A stretch of 35,611 nucleotides of DNA. Origin: Clostridia bacterium (GTDB lineage Bacteria > Bacillota > Clostridia > Oscillospirales > Acutalibacteraceae). Under the pieces are notes generated by a model. It made no database searches and was not told the origin of the DNA. It saw only the letters and a list, made by a program, of their open reading frames with translations. Position numbers and translations under genes: made by a program. This document shows, one piece after another, positions 7,936-15,754 of this stretch (positions within the stretch are counted from its first letter, which is position 1; every line of letters starts with the position of its first letter). The DNA lies in contig JAKSQX010000012.1 in NCBI GenBank assembly GCA_024403955.1, forward strand, positions 1 through 35,611, given 5' to 3'.

Positions 7936-9864
7936 TTGGGAGACACATTAAGCCAAAAAATCATTAAAAATCACCTTGTTTCAGGTGAAATGAAGGTCGG
8001 AAACGAGATTGGAATCCGTATCGACCAGACCCTTACCCAAGACGCTACAGGTACTATGGCTTACCTCGAGCTCGAGGCCATGGGTATCGACAGAGTAAAA
8101 ACAGAACTCTCAGTAGCATACATCGATCATAATACCCTTCAGACGGGTTTTGAGAACGCCGACGATCACCGCTTCATCCAGAGCGTGTGCAAAAAACGTG
8201 GCGTTCGTTTTTCGCGTCCTGGCAACGGCATCTGCCACCAGGTACATCTTGAGCGCTTCGGCGTTCCTGGCAAAACCTTAATCGGTTCTGACAGCCACAC
8301 ACCTACAGGTGGCGGCATAGGCATGCTCGCAATGGGCGCTGGCGGCCTTGACGTTGCCGTAGCTATGGGCGGCGGTGAGTACTACATCACAATGCCTAAG
8401 ATGGTTAAGGTTAACTTGACTGGTGCGCTTCAGCCTTACGTAGCAGCAAAGGACGTAATCCTTGAAGTTCTCAGAATTATGAGCGTTAAGGGCGGCGTTG
8501 GAAAGATTGTTGAATACCAAGGTCCTGGTGTTAAGACACTCTCAGTACCAGAGCGTGCAACTATCACAAACATGGGTGCAGAGCTCGGTGCCACAACATC
8601 TATCTTCCCTTCTGACGAAATTACAAAGGCATTCCTCGAGGCTCAAGGCCGTGGTTCTGACTGGACCGAGCTTAGCGCTGACGAGGACGCAGTATACGAC
8701 GAAGTAATCGACATCGATTTATCAGCGCTTGAGCCAATGGCAGCAATGCCTCACATGCCTGACAACGTTAAAAAGGTAACTGAGATCGGACAGATTAAAG
8801 TTGATCAGGTCTGCATTGGCTCCTGCACCAACTCCTCCCTCTCAGATATGCTCAAGGTAGCAGCTATTCTCAAGGGCAAGAAAGTTGCTCCAAACGTATC
8901 TCTCGCAATCGCCCCAGGTTCAAAACAAGTTCTCTCAATGCTCGCAACATGCGGTGCACTTACAGATATTATTGACGCTGGCGCTCGAGTACTCGAGTCA
9001 GCATGTGGACCTTGTATCGGCATGGGCCAGTCTCCAAACAGCGCTGGTATCTCACTCCGTACATTTAACAGAAATTTTGAAGGCCGATCAGGCACAGCTG
9101 ACGCAGGTATCTACCTCGTTAGCCCAGAGGTTGCAGCTGCATCAGCACTCACTGGTGTGCTCACAGACCCAAGAACACTTGGCGAGCCTCTCCACATCTT
9201 GATGCCTAACAAGTTTCTCATCAACGACAACATGGTTGAGCTTCCAGCAACTCCTGAGGAAGCAAAAGATGTTGAGGTTATTTACGGTCCTAACATCAAA
9301 CCATTCCCAGAGTCAAACGTATTAACTGACGAGATCAAAGCCCCTGCAATTTTAAAGGTTGGCGACAATATCACAACTGACCATATCATGCCTGCAGGCG
9401 CAAAGATTCTTCCTTATCGTTCAAACATTCCTTTCCTCTCACAGTTCTGCTTCAGACAGTGCGATGAGAACTTTGCAGAGAACTGTAAAGCAGCTGGTAA
9501 AGGATTTATTATTGGTGGTGCTAACTACGGCCAGGGCTCATCTCGTGAGCACGCAGCTTTAGTTCCTCTCTACCTCGGCATCAAAGCCGTTATCACAAAG
9601 AGTTTTGCTCGTATCCACGCAGCAAACCTCATCAATGCCGGCATCATGCCTTTGACATTCCAGAATCCTGATGATTATGACAAGATTGATCAGACAGATT
9701 CACTCGTACTTAAAGATGTATTTGCTTCACTCGATAGTGGCAACTTCACACTCGTAGACGAGACTAAGGGCATCGAGATTCCTCTCGTTGGTATCTTCAC
9801 AGATAGACAGAAGGAAATCTTAAAGGCTGGCGACCTTCTCCAGTTCACGAAAGGAAGCAAATAA
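7936..9864 (+). CDS. acn: Aconitate hydratase
   Basis: Isomerises citrate to isocitrate through cis-aconitate, in the cytoplasm. The 642-aa size matches the shorter clostridial aconitases rather than the roughly 900-aa AcnA of E. coli. Candidate [4Fe-4S] ligands are C297 (in VCIGSCTNSS) and C357 and C360 (in SACGPCIGMG), spaced as in known aconitases. The swivel-domain stretch GGANYGQGSSREHAAL is present near residue 535. The start is TTG at 7936, ten nt after AAAGGAG; no ATG fits better. It is the first gene of a plus-strand operon with icd and rex. No citrate synthase is in the window. Homoaconitase or isopropylmalate isomerase is a less likely alternative, given the neighbouring isocitrate dehydrogenase. 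Confidence 0.92.
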   Translation: MGDTLSQKIIKNHLVSGEMKVGNEIGIRIDQTLTQDATGTMAYLELEAMGIDRVKTELSVAYIDHNTLQTGFENADDHRFIQSVCKKRGVRFSRPGNGICHQVHLERFGVPGKTLIGSDSHTPTGGGIGMLAMGAGGLDVAVAMGGGEYYITMPKMVKVNLTGALQPYVAAKDVILEVLRIMSVKGGVGKIVEYQGPGVKTLSVPERATITNMGAELGATTSIFPSDEITKAFLEAQGRGSDWTELSADEDAVYDEVIDIDLSALEPMAAMPHMPDNVKKVTEIGQIKVDQVCIGSCTNSSLSDMLKVAAILKGKKVAPNVSLAIAPGSKQVLSMLATCGALTDIIDAGARVLESACGPCIGMGQSPNSAGISLRTFNRNFEGRSGTADAGIYLVSPEVAAASALTGVLTDPRTLGEPLHILMPNKFLINDNMVELPATPEEAKDVEVIYGPNIKPFPESNVLTDEIKAPAILKVGDNITTDHIMPAGAKILPYRSNIPFLSQFCFRQCDENFAENCKAAGKGFIIGGANYGQGSSREHAALVPLYLGIKAVITKSFARIHAANLINAGIMPLTFQNPDDYDKIDQTDSLVLKDVFASLDSGNFTLVDETKGIEIPLVGIFTDRQKEILKAGDLLQFTKGSK

Positions 9865-9866
9865 TA

Positions 9867-11033
9867 ATGGGTTATGAAAATACTCCAGCAGTAGAAGCTG
9901 CTGTTGAACATTTTAAAAATCTCCTCTGTGACCAACTCGAGCGTTGTGACAAGATGGCTGCAGATAAGGACAAGGTGGATTTTGCAAAGATGCCCGAGAT
10001 TCGAATCGGTATATGTGGTGGCGACGGCATCGGCCCTATCATCTCAAAAGAAGCCGAGCGTCTTCTCCACTTTATGCTTGAGGACGATGTAGCAGCTGGC
10101 AAAATCAAGTTCGTTGACATCGACGGTCTCACAATTGAGAATCGTCTCGCTTGTGGAAAGGCAATCCCAGATGATGTACTTGCTCTCCTCAAGACTTGTC
10201 CAGTAATTCTTAAAGGTCCTACAACAACACCAACTGGTGGCACAATGGAGAGTGCAAACGTTGCAATGCGTCGTGAACTCGACCTCTACGCAAACGTACG
10301 CCCTGTATGTGTTCCTTCAGAGGGTATCGACTGGATATTCTATAGAGAAAACACCGAAGGTGAATATGTTCTCGGCTCAAAAGGCATTGAGGTCCCTGAC
10401 AAACTCGCTTTCGACTTCAAGGTAACAACCGACCTCGGCACAAAGAGAATCGTTCGTGCTGCTTTCGAGTATGCAAAGAACAACGGTAAGACAAACGTTG
10501 CAATCGTAACAAAGGCAAACATCATGAAGAAGACCGATGGTAAGTTCTCCAAGATTGCCCACGAGATTGCAGCTGAGTACCCAGGTATCGAGGCTGAGGA
10601 ATGGTTCATCGACATCATGACTGCAAACCTTATTAACACTGAAAAGCGTTCAAAGTTCCAGGTTGTTGTTCTCCCTAACCTCTACGGTGACATCATCACA
10701 GATGAGGCCGCACAGATTCAGGGCGGCGTTGGAACAGCAGGTTCAGCAAACATCGGTGACCACTATGCTATGTTTGAAGCCATCCACGGCTCAGCACCAA
10801 GAATGATTGAGCGCGGTGACGGTGCTTATGCAAATCCAGCGTCAATGTTCAAAGCAACTGAGATGCTCCTCCGTCACATAGGCTACAGTGACAAAGCTGA
10901 CATTCTCGCAAAGGCAATGAATATCTGCCTTGAGACAGAGAAAAAAGTTGTTATCACAGGACGCAAGGATGGCGCTTCTTGCGAAGAATTTGGCAATTAC
11001 GTTATGGAGACTGTAAAGTCTCTTGAAAAATAG
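9867..11033 (+). CDS. icd: Isocitrate dehydrogenase (probably NAD-type)
   Basis: Oxidative decarboxylation of isocitrate to 2-oxoglutarate. The 388-aa protein has the beta-decarboxylating dehydrogenase signature: GDGIGP near residue 51, the substrate loop TGGTMESANVAMRRELDLYAN with its phospho-acceptor-type Ser and the Arg residues, and NLYGDIITDEAAQIQGGVG with the metal-binding Asp residues. Isopropylmalate dehydrogenase is a close relative. The aconitase immediately upstream (2 nt gap) and the S-x-N in the substrate loop favour isocitrate. The cofactor is inferred from similarity to NAD-type clostridial enzymes and is not certain. It feeds 2-oxoglutarate to glutamate synthesis or to 2-hydroxyglutarate metabolism. 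Confidence 0.88.
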   Translation: MGYENTPAVEAAVEHFKNLLCDQLERCDKMAADKDKVDFAKMPEIRIGICGGDGIGPIISKEAERLLHFMLEDDVAAGKIKFVDIDGLTIENRLACGKAIPDDVLALLKTCPVILKGPTTTPTGGTMESANVAMRRELDLYANVRPVCVPSEGIDWIFYRENTEGEYVLGSKGIEVPDKLAFDFKVTTDLGTKRIVRAAFEYAKNNGKTNVAIVTKANIMKKTDGKFSKIAHEIAAEYPGIEAEEWFIDIMTANLINTEKRSKFQVVVLPNLYGDIITDEAAQIQGGVGTAGSANIGDHYAMFEAIHGSAPRMIERGDGAYANPASMFKATEMLLRHIGYSDKADILAKAMNICLETEKKVVITGRKDGASCEEFGNYVMETVKSLEK

Positions 11034-11044
11034 AGGTAAATGTT

Positions 11045-11680
11045 ATGGGTTCAAAATATATTTCAATTTCAGTAATCAAAAGACTTCCTCGTTACTACCG
11101 TTTCCTCGGTATCTTAAAGAACGCAGGTATGGTAAGAATTTCAAGCCGTGAGCTCGCAGATAGAATGGGACTCTCTGCTTCTCAGATCCGCCAGGACTTA
11201 AACTGCTTCGGTGGTTTTGGCCAGCAGGGTTACGGCTACAATATTGAGAGCCTTCAGAAAGAAATCGGTAAGATTCTCGGCGTAGATGCAGGTCTTAAGA
11301 CTATCCTCATCGGCGCTGGCAACCTCGGTCGTGCTCTCGCATTTCAGATGGACTTCGAGACTCGTGGTTTCGAACTCATCGGTGTATTTGATAAGAAAGA
11401 GACACTCGCAGGCCAGGTACTCCGTGGTCTTCCAGTTCGTCCAGCAGCTGACATCGAAGATTTCTGCAAAGAGAATCATGTCGATGTAGCTATCCTCTGC
11501 ATCCCTTACAACGAGGCAGTTGAAAACATTGATCTCTATGTTGAGACTTGTGGAATCAAAGGATTTTGGAACTTCTCTCACTACAATATCAATGAAAAAT
11601 ATCCAAGAGTTATCGTTGAAAACATGCACTTCAACGACAGCCTTATGACACTTTGCTATCAGGTGATTAACGCAGAATGA
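11045..11680 (+). CDS. rex: Redox-sensing transcriptional repressor Rex
   Basis: Dimeric repressor that releases DNA when NADH rises and so controls fermentative and NADH-reoxidising genes. The 211-aa length is normal. The N-terminal winged helix contains SSRELADRMGLSASQIRQDLNCFGGFGQQGYGY (about residues 33-65), the hallmark of Rex. The Rossmann domain has IGAGNLGRALA (GxGxxG at 90-95), and D116 at the end of the second strand suits NAD(H) over NADP(H). GAGGT precedes the ATG. It is the third gene of the acn operon and overlaps the next gene by 4 nt. A repeat resembling a Rex operator covers the operon promoter. Confidence 0.96.
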   Translation: MGSKYISISVIKRLPRYYRFLGILKNAGMVRISSRELADRMGLSASQIRQDLNCFGGFGQQGYGYNIESLQKEIGKILGVDAGLKTILIGAGNLGRALAFQMDFETRGFELIGVFDKKETLAGQVLRGLPVRPAADIEDFCKENHVDVAILCIPYNEAVENIDLYVETCGIKGFWNFSHYNINEKYPRVIVENMHFNDSLMTLCYQVINAE

Positions 11681-12354
11681 AACAATTAATGAGTCATACT
11701 CCCCTTGACATCATTCCACATCCAGAAGGCTTTATTATAGCCATTCCAGACGGACGTGATGAACGAGGCAGGATTAACGTCGCATTCCGTTTCTTCAACT
11801 TCACAACGCACAAGGTTCAGAAGGTAAAGAAGAACTTCTACGCGCAGTACAAGTTTGGACGCGGATATGTTGAAATAATACAACAAGTTAAGGACTATCT
11901 TACTTGCACAGTATGCGAAGGACCTGAGGGATTCATAAACGTTGTTTACCCTACAGGTGAAATTGGCATATTTGACTACAACGGAACACTTATCTGGACT
12001 GGAGACCTCTCCTACCACGACTGTTCTGTACGTAGCTGTGCTCCTGAGGATAGTTGTATTTGGTGTTGCGTACCGGACCAGAACGCAGTCGTTCGCTACT
12101 CAAAGAAACTCCAGCGAATCGACTTTAGAATCGGCGGTGCCGCAACCACAGACATAGGCAGACCAATGTCAGTTAGCCGAATCGGCAACGACCTCTACGT
12201 CTGCTGTAAAAATGCACATATAATCAAGAAAATCTCATTAGACAACTACGTAACTACTGACTACAAGAAGTTTGAGGAGCCAGTTCTCCGTTACCTCCGT
12301 GTAGCTGGTCAGGAAGTTGTAGTTCTCTCATCTGGTATTTACATCTTGAACTAG
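11677..12354 (+). CDS. Cysteine-rich protein of unknown function between rex and larB
   Basis: I do not recognise this 225-aa protein. It overlaps rex by ATGA and ends 10 nt before larB, so it belongs to the same operon. It has no signal peptide or membrane segment. It holds nine cysteines: 77 and 80 (CTVC), 116, 121, 127, 130 and 131 (CIWCC), and the pair 176-177. Short alternating hydrophobic strands with turns (YPTGEIGIFDYNGTLIWTGD; NDLYVCCKNAHIIKKISLDN) suggest an all-beta, possibly propeller-like fold. Clustered cysteines next to a redox sensor and nickel-cofactor genes suggest metal binding or redox sensing, but this is guesswork from position. Base composition resembles its neighbours. 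Confidence 0.85.
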   Translation: MKQLMSHTPLDIIPHPEGFIIAIPDGRDERGRINVAFRFFNFTTHKVQKVKKNFYAQYKFGRGYVEIIQQVKDYLTCTVCEGPEGFINVVYPTGEIGIFDYNGTLIWTGDLSYHDCSVRSCAPEDSCIWCCVPDQNAVVRYSKKLQRIDFRIGGAATTDIGRPMSVSRIGNDLYVCCKNAHIIKKISLDNYVTTDYKKFEEPVLRYLRVAGQEVVVLSSGIYILN

Positions 12355-12364
12355 GAGTAAAACA

Positions 12365-13045
12365 ATGGCAGATAAAATGTATGAAGCAGTTGGCGACTTC
12401 GCTTGCCTAGATTTAGACAGAAAAAGACGCACAGGTTTCCCTGAGGTAGTCTTCTGTCAGAGCAAGAAGATTGACCAATGTGTAGAGATTTTTAAAACTT
12501 TATATAAAAACAACGGCCTTGTACTCGGTACACGTGCTTCAAAGGAACAGTATGAAGCTGTAAAAGCTGCTATTCCTGAGGCAAAGTACCACGAGCAGGC
12601 GCGTTGTATCACAGTTGGCGAGCCTGAAAAACTCGTCGGAAAAGTTGCCGTTTGCACAGCTGGCACAACAGATATTCCTGTTGCTGAGGAAGCTGCTGTC
12701 ACAGCTTATATGTGCGGTGCAAACGTTGAGAAGTTTTACGACGTAGGCGTTGCAGGCCTCCATCGCCTGCTCGACAGAATAGATGAAATTAGAACTGCAA
12801 ACGCAATAGTTGCAGTTGCTGGTATGGAAGGTGCACTCTGCACAGTAATCGGTGGACTTGTAACAGTACCTGTAATCGCAGTTCCAACATCTATCGGCTA
12901 CGGTGCAAACTTCGAGGGTGTATCTGCCCTTCTTGCAATGATCAACTCCTGCGCTGCAGGCACAAGTGTTGTAAACATCGACAACGGCTTCGGTGCTGGC
13001 TACAGCGCAGCTCAGATTAACGCTATGGTTGAGGGAGGAAAATAA
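12365..13045 (+). CDS. larB: Nickel-pincer cofactor biosynthesis protein LarB
   Basis: LarB carboxylates and hydrolyses nicotinic acid adenine dinucleotide to pyridinium-3,5-biscarboxylate mononucleotide, the first step toward the nickel-pincer (NPN) cofactor of LarA-type 2-hydroxyacid racemases. The 226-aa protein has the PurE-like C-terminal domain: VAVCTAGTTDIPVAEEA (about 95-111), DVGVAGLHRLL, GMEGAL and VPTSIGYGANFEG. C196 in INSCAAG corresponds to the catalytic Cys that traps the substrate in characterised LarB. AGGAG precedes the ATG. It is followed after one base by a LarC2-type gene. Confidence 0.93.
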   Translation: MADKMYEAVGDFACLDLDRKRRTGFPEVVFCQSKKIDQCVEIFKTLYKNNGLVLGTRASKEQYEAVKAAIPEAKYHEQARCITVGEPEKLVGKVAVCTAGTTDIPVAEEAAVTAYMCGANVEKFYDVGVAGLHRLLDRIDEIRTANAIVAVAGMEGALCTVIGGLVTVPVIAVPTSIGYGANFEGVSALLAMINSCAAGTSVVNIDNGFGAGYSAAQINAMVEGGK

Positions 13046-13046
13046 G

Positions 13047-13469
13047 ATGAAAGATAAAATTATTCTCCTTGAGACAAACATTGACGACTGCAGTGGCGAG
13101 GTTCTCGGATACACACTTGAGAAGCTCATGGATGCCGGTGCAAAAGATGCTTGGTTCTCCCCTATCTATATGAAAAAATCCCGCCCAGCATATGCACTTT
13201 CAGTTATGTGCAAACCTGAGCAGGAAGAGGAACTTGTTAAGATTATCTTCAAGCACACAAGTGCCGTAGGTATGAGACGTTCTGAAGTTGACAGAGTCAT
13301 TATGGACCGTGAGCCAACTATAGTTGAAACAGCATATGGCACAGTAAAAGCCAACAAATTCTCATATGAAGATATAGAAAAGACAAGCCTTGAATACGCT
13401 GACGTAAAAAGGCTTGCCGATGAAAAAGATATTTCTATTAATGAAATCTATAAAACTATTCGTCCATAG
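13047..13469 (+). CDS. larC2: LarC C-terminal domain protein (LarC2) without LarC1
   Basis: LarC is the CTP-dependent enzyme that inserts nickel into the pincer cofactor. This 140-aa product matches only its C-terminal domain: LETNIDDCSGEVLGYTLEKL, FSPIYMKKSRPAY and the VGMRRSEVDR stretch. In characterised LarC this half binds CTP, and the N-terminal half (LarC1, about 260 aa) carries the nickel-binding region. The start at 13047 follows GGAGGAAAATAAG; an in-frame ATG at 12993 lies inside larB and lacks a ribosome-binding site. No LarC1 is encoded upstream, where LarB is complete, or elsewhere in the window. The gene ends convergently, overlapping larE by 14 nt. Confidence 0.87.
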   Translation: MKDKIILLETNIDDCSGEVLGYTLEKLMDAGAKDAWFSPIYMKKSRPAYALSVMCKPEQEEELVKIIFKHTSAVGMRRSEVDRVIMDREPTIVETAYGTVKANKFSYEDIEKTSLEYADVKRLADEKDISINEIYKTIRP

Positions 13470-14169
13470 TACCTGAGCGTAATCCCTTAGGATCCACCTG
13501 AATGTACTCGACACCAATAGGATTTAAAGCCTCACAGAGCCTCTCTGTGAGGTTTTCTTTTTCTGCGAGAGTAATTTCCTCAAATGGTACTTCTATCCTA
13601 GATTCAGCCCCGTATACGCGTACGCGGCAAGCTTTAAATCCAGCATCTTTAACCATCTGTTCTGCTTTTGTAACAGCAGATATCATCTCATCTGATACAA
13701 AGGTATCATAAGGGAACCTTGTGAGCATACAAGGAGACGAAGGTTCACTGGCAACTGGAAGGTTCAATTCCCTACCAATGGCCCTAAGTTCTGCCTTGGT
13801 AATGCCGGCTTCGGCTATAGGGCTTCTGACACCTTGCTCCGACAGCGCACGAAGACCAGGTCTATACTCACCCAGGTCATCTGCGTTCGTGCCGTCGCAA
13901 AGCACGTCATAACCGGCCCTTTGAGCCTCCGCCTTAAGGCTCTTCATCATCAAAGACTTGCAGTAATAGCAACGTTCCTTATCATTATTCCTAACTTCAG
14001 GAATCTTACGTGACTCATTCAAATCAAAAGTAAGCGTCAAAACATCAATACCTGCAAGTTTTGCAACTTCAAGCAGAATGCTGCTATCAACACCGCCGGA
14101 AAAAGCAAGAGCGAGTTTGCCATCTTCTGCTATTTCATTAAGTTTTGATGTCAACTTTTCTAAACTCAT
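13456..14169 (-). CDS. larE: Nickel-pincer cofactor sulfurtransferase LarE
   Basis: LarE adenylates the pyridinium biscarboxylate and supplies the two sulfur atoms that hold nickel. The 237-aa protein has the PP-loop SGGVDSS (24-30), CYYCK (C67, C70) and SSPCMLTRFPYDT, whose C147 aligns by eye with the sulfur-donating Cys of characterised LarE. Some family members use a [4Fe-4S] cluster instead; which chemistry applies here is not settled. AAAGGAGG precedes the ATG. Only about 20 nt separate the ATG from an upstream hairpin, leaving no room for an obvious promoter, so expression probably depends on transcription from the phosphohexomutase operon. It converges on the larB/larC2 operon, and its 3' part contains that operon's terminator on the other strand. 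Confidence 0.92.
   Translation of the reverse strand: MSLEKLTSKLNEIAEDGKLALAFSGGVDSSILLEVAKLAGIDVLTLTFDLNESRKIPEVRNNDKERCYYCKSLMMKSLKAEAQRAGYDVLCDGTNADDLGEYRPGLRALSEQGVRSPIAEAGITKAELRAIGRELNLPVASEPSSPCMLTRFPYDTFVSDEMISAVTKAEQMVKDAGFKACRVRVYGAESRIEVPFEEITLAEKENLTERLCEALNPIGVEYIQVDPKGLRSGTMDE
13526..13562 (+). terminator. Intrinsic terminator of the acn-larC2 operon, embedded antisense in larE
   Basis: CCTCACAGAG (13530-13539) pairs perfectly with CTCTGTGAGG (13543-13552) across a 3-nt loop. AAAG/TTTT pairs extend the stem, and the tract TTTTCTTTTT follows at 13553-13562. The U-tract is on the plus strand only, so it serves plus transcripts ending about 60 nt past the larC2 stop. The same bases encode the ENLTERLCEALN region of LarE on the minus strand. 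Confidence 0.82.
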
Positions 14170-14190
14170 TGCGTCCTCCTTTATAATTTG

Positions 14191-14220
14191 AAAGCCCCGA
14201 AATTCGGGGCTTTTTGTTTT
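14191..14220. terminator. Hairpin between phosphohexomutase and larE
   Basis: AAAGCCCCGA (14191-14200) pairs with TCGGGGCTTT (14204-14213). On the plus strand it is followed by TTTTTGTTTTT, a good U-tract. On the minus strand, the direction of the adjacent genes, only TTTC follows. It could therefore be a leaky terminator or attenuator between the phosphohexomutase gene and larE, and a backstop terminator for plus-strand read-through. Confidence 0.7.
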
Positions 14221-15743
14221 TAACCGAGTGCTGAGATGTCGAGCTGGTCGTACTTTGAAAGGAATTCCTTAGCATCATAAAGAATTGTTGAAATGGCGCC
14301 AGCCTTGTTTGTCTCAATGTTGAGTGGAAGGATTGGGTCATGAACTGAAAGTCTAAGGAGCATCCATCCATCGGCCTCAATCTTTGTTGCGCGAACGCCT
14401 TCAAAGCTGTCGTTTGCAACCTCGTAAGCCTCATTAGAGCGAAGCCATGCGTCGAAGTCCTCAAGTACTTTCATACCATATGCTTTGAAATCAGGATCCA
14501 AGATCTTAACTCTGTACTCCTCTGCCTCAATTGGCTGCTGGAGATTCTCGATGAGTGAGTCGAGAGGCTTGTCCTCTTTTCGCATTTGAGCTGCCTTAAT
14601 GATGATTTTTGTCATAAGATAAGCACCGTCATCAAGGAAGTAGTTCTCACGCATTGCTGCGTGTCCTGAAGTCTCTATTGCGAGTGGAGAGTTTACACAC
14701 TCCTCACGGTTAAGTCTGATTGACTCGTTGATTACGTTCTTATAGCCTCTCTTGAAGCGGTGATGCTTACCACCGAGGTCCTCTTCGATGAATTTCTTGA
14801 GACCTGAGCTTGTAACTGAGTCAGTTACGATTGTGCCACCCTCGTTACCCTCAAGTGCAATAACAGAAGCGAGAGCTATAAGAGCGTTACGATTGATTTC
14901 CTTACCATCAGCAGCAACACAGGCAGCGCGGTCAACGTCAGTGTCAAAGATAACACCGAGGTCAGCGTTGTTGTCGAGAACTGCCTTTGAGATAGCGGCC
15001 ATAGCCACTTTGTTCTCTGGGTTAGGAATATGATTTGGGAACATGCCGTCTGGCTCCAAGAACTGGCTACCAGTAACATCTGCGCCGAGAGGTTCAAGAA
15101 CCTTTTCAGCATAGAATCCGCCAACGCCGTTACCAGCATCAACGACAATGTGGAAGCCACGAAGTGGACGAGCATAGTCGTCAGCATTAACTTCTGCGCA
15201 AATCTTCTCGCGAAGCATCTTCGCATAGTTAGTCATATAGTTGACCTCAGTTACAGTACCCTTAGGCATGTCCTCTGGGAGGTCAGGCTTAATATCATAC
15301 TGAGCATTTGTGAGGATAGCTTCAATATCAGAGCCCTCAAGTCCACCCTTGCGGATAAAGAACTTGAGACCATTCTTGTTCCAAGGATGGTGGCTAGCTG
15401 TGATCTCAATAGAAGCATCACACTCAAAGTCAACTGTTGTCATGAACATTGCAGGTGTTGAGCAAAGTCCACAATCTTTAACATTGATGCCACAGTCAAG
15501 AAGTGTAGGAAGAACAGCTGCCTTTATTCTGTCGGCTGAAATTCTTGAGTCGTGTCCAAATGCTACTGTGTAAAGTTCGCCATACTGTGGTGTTACGTTT
15601 TCATAGAGCCAAGCTGCGAAGCCATAACCAATGGCTGTCAAAGCCTCGTCAGTCAAATTGACCGGCTCACCCTCTACTCCCTCTACTGCAGTACCACGGA
15701 TGTCCGTACCGCTTTTGAGTGGTCCATAGATTTCATTTAACAT
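14220..15743 (-). CDS. Phosphomannomutase/phosphoglucomutase family enzyme
   Basis: Alpha-D-phosphohexomutase that moves phosphate between C1 and C6 of a hexose phosphate. In the 507-aa product the phosphoserine loop is TASHHPWNKNG (S117), the Mg-binding loop is FDTDVDRA (D267, D269, D271), and the sugar-recognition loop is ETSGHAA (E357, S359, H361), which favours gluco/manno substrates over GlcN. The loop reads HHPW rather than the usual HNP, but the catalytic Ser is kept. AAAGGTG precedes the ATG. It is fourth in an M42-M42-GNAT-mutase operon. The exact sugar is not determinable from the motifs. Confidence 0.9.
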   Translation of the reverse strand: MLNEIYGPLKSGTDIRGTAVEGVEGEPVNLTDEALTAIGYGFAAWLYENVTPQYGELYTVAFGHDSRISADRIKAAVLPTLLDCGINVKDCGLCSTPAMFMTTVDFECDASIEITASHHPWNKNGLKFFIRKGGLEGSDIEAILTNAQYDIKPDLPEDMPKGTVTEVNYMTNYAKMLREKICAEVNADDYARPLRGFHIVVDAGNGVGGFYAEKVLEPLGADVTGSQFLEPDGMFPNHIPNPENKVAMAAISKAVLDNNADLGVIFDTDVDRAACVAADGKEINRNALIALASVIALEGNEGGTIVTDSVTSSGLKKFIEEDLGGKHHRFKRGYKNVINESIRLNREECVNSPLAIETSGHAAMRENYFLDDGAYLMTKIIIKAAQMRKEDKPLDSLIENLQQPIEAEEYRVKILDPDFKAYGMKVLEDFDAWLRSNEAYEVANDSFEGVRATKIEADGWMLLRLSVHDPILPLNIETNKAGAISTILYDAKEFLSKYDQLDISALG

Positions 15744-15754
15744 ATTTTCACCTT

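Noticed and set aside
12993-13046. Earlier in-frame start for larC2
   Set aside because: It would lie inside larB and lacks a Shine-Dalgarno; ATG 13047 has GGAGG at good spacing and begins at the conserved domain border.
12539-13129. Minus-strand 196-codon frame rich in Cys and Ser opposite larB
   Set aside because: The start lies inside the antisense of larC2, there is no ribosome-binding site, and the Cys richness mirrors GCA/ACA codons of the larB strand.
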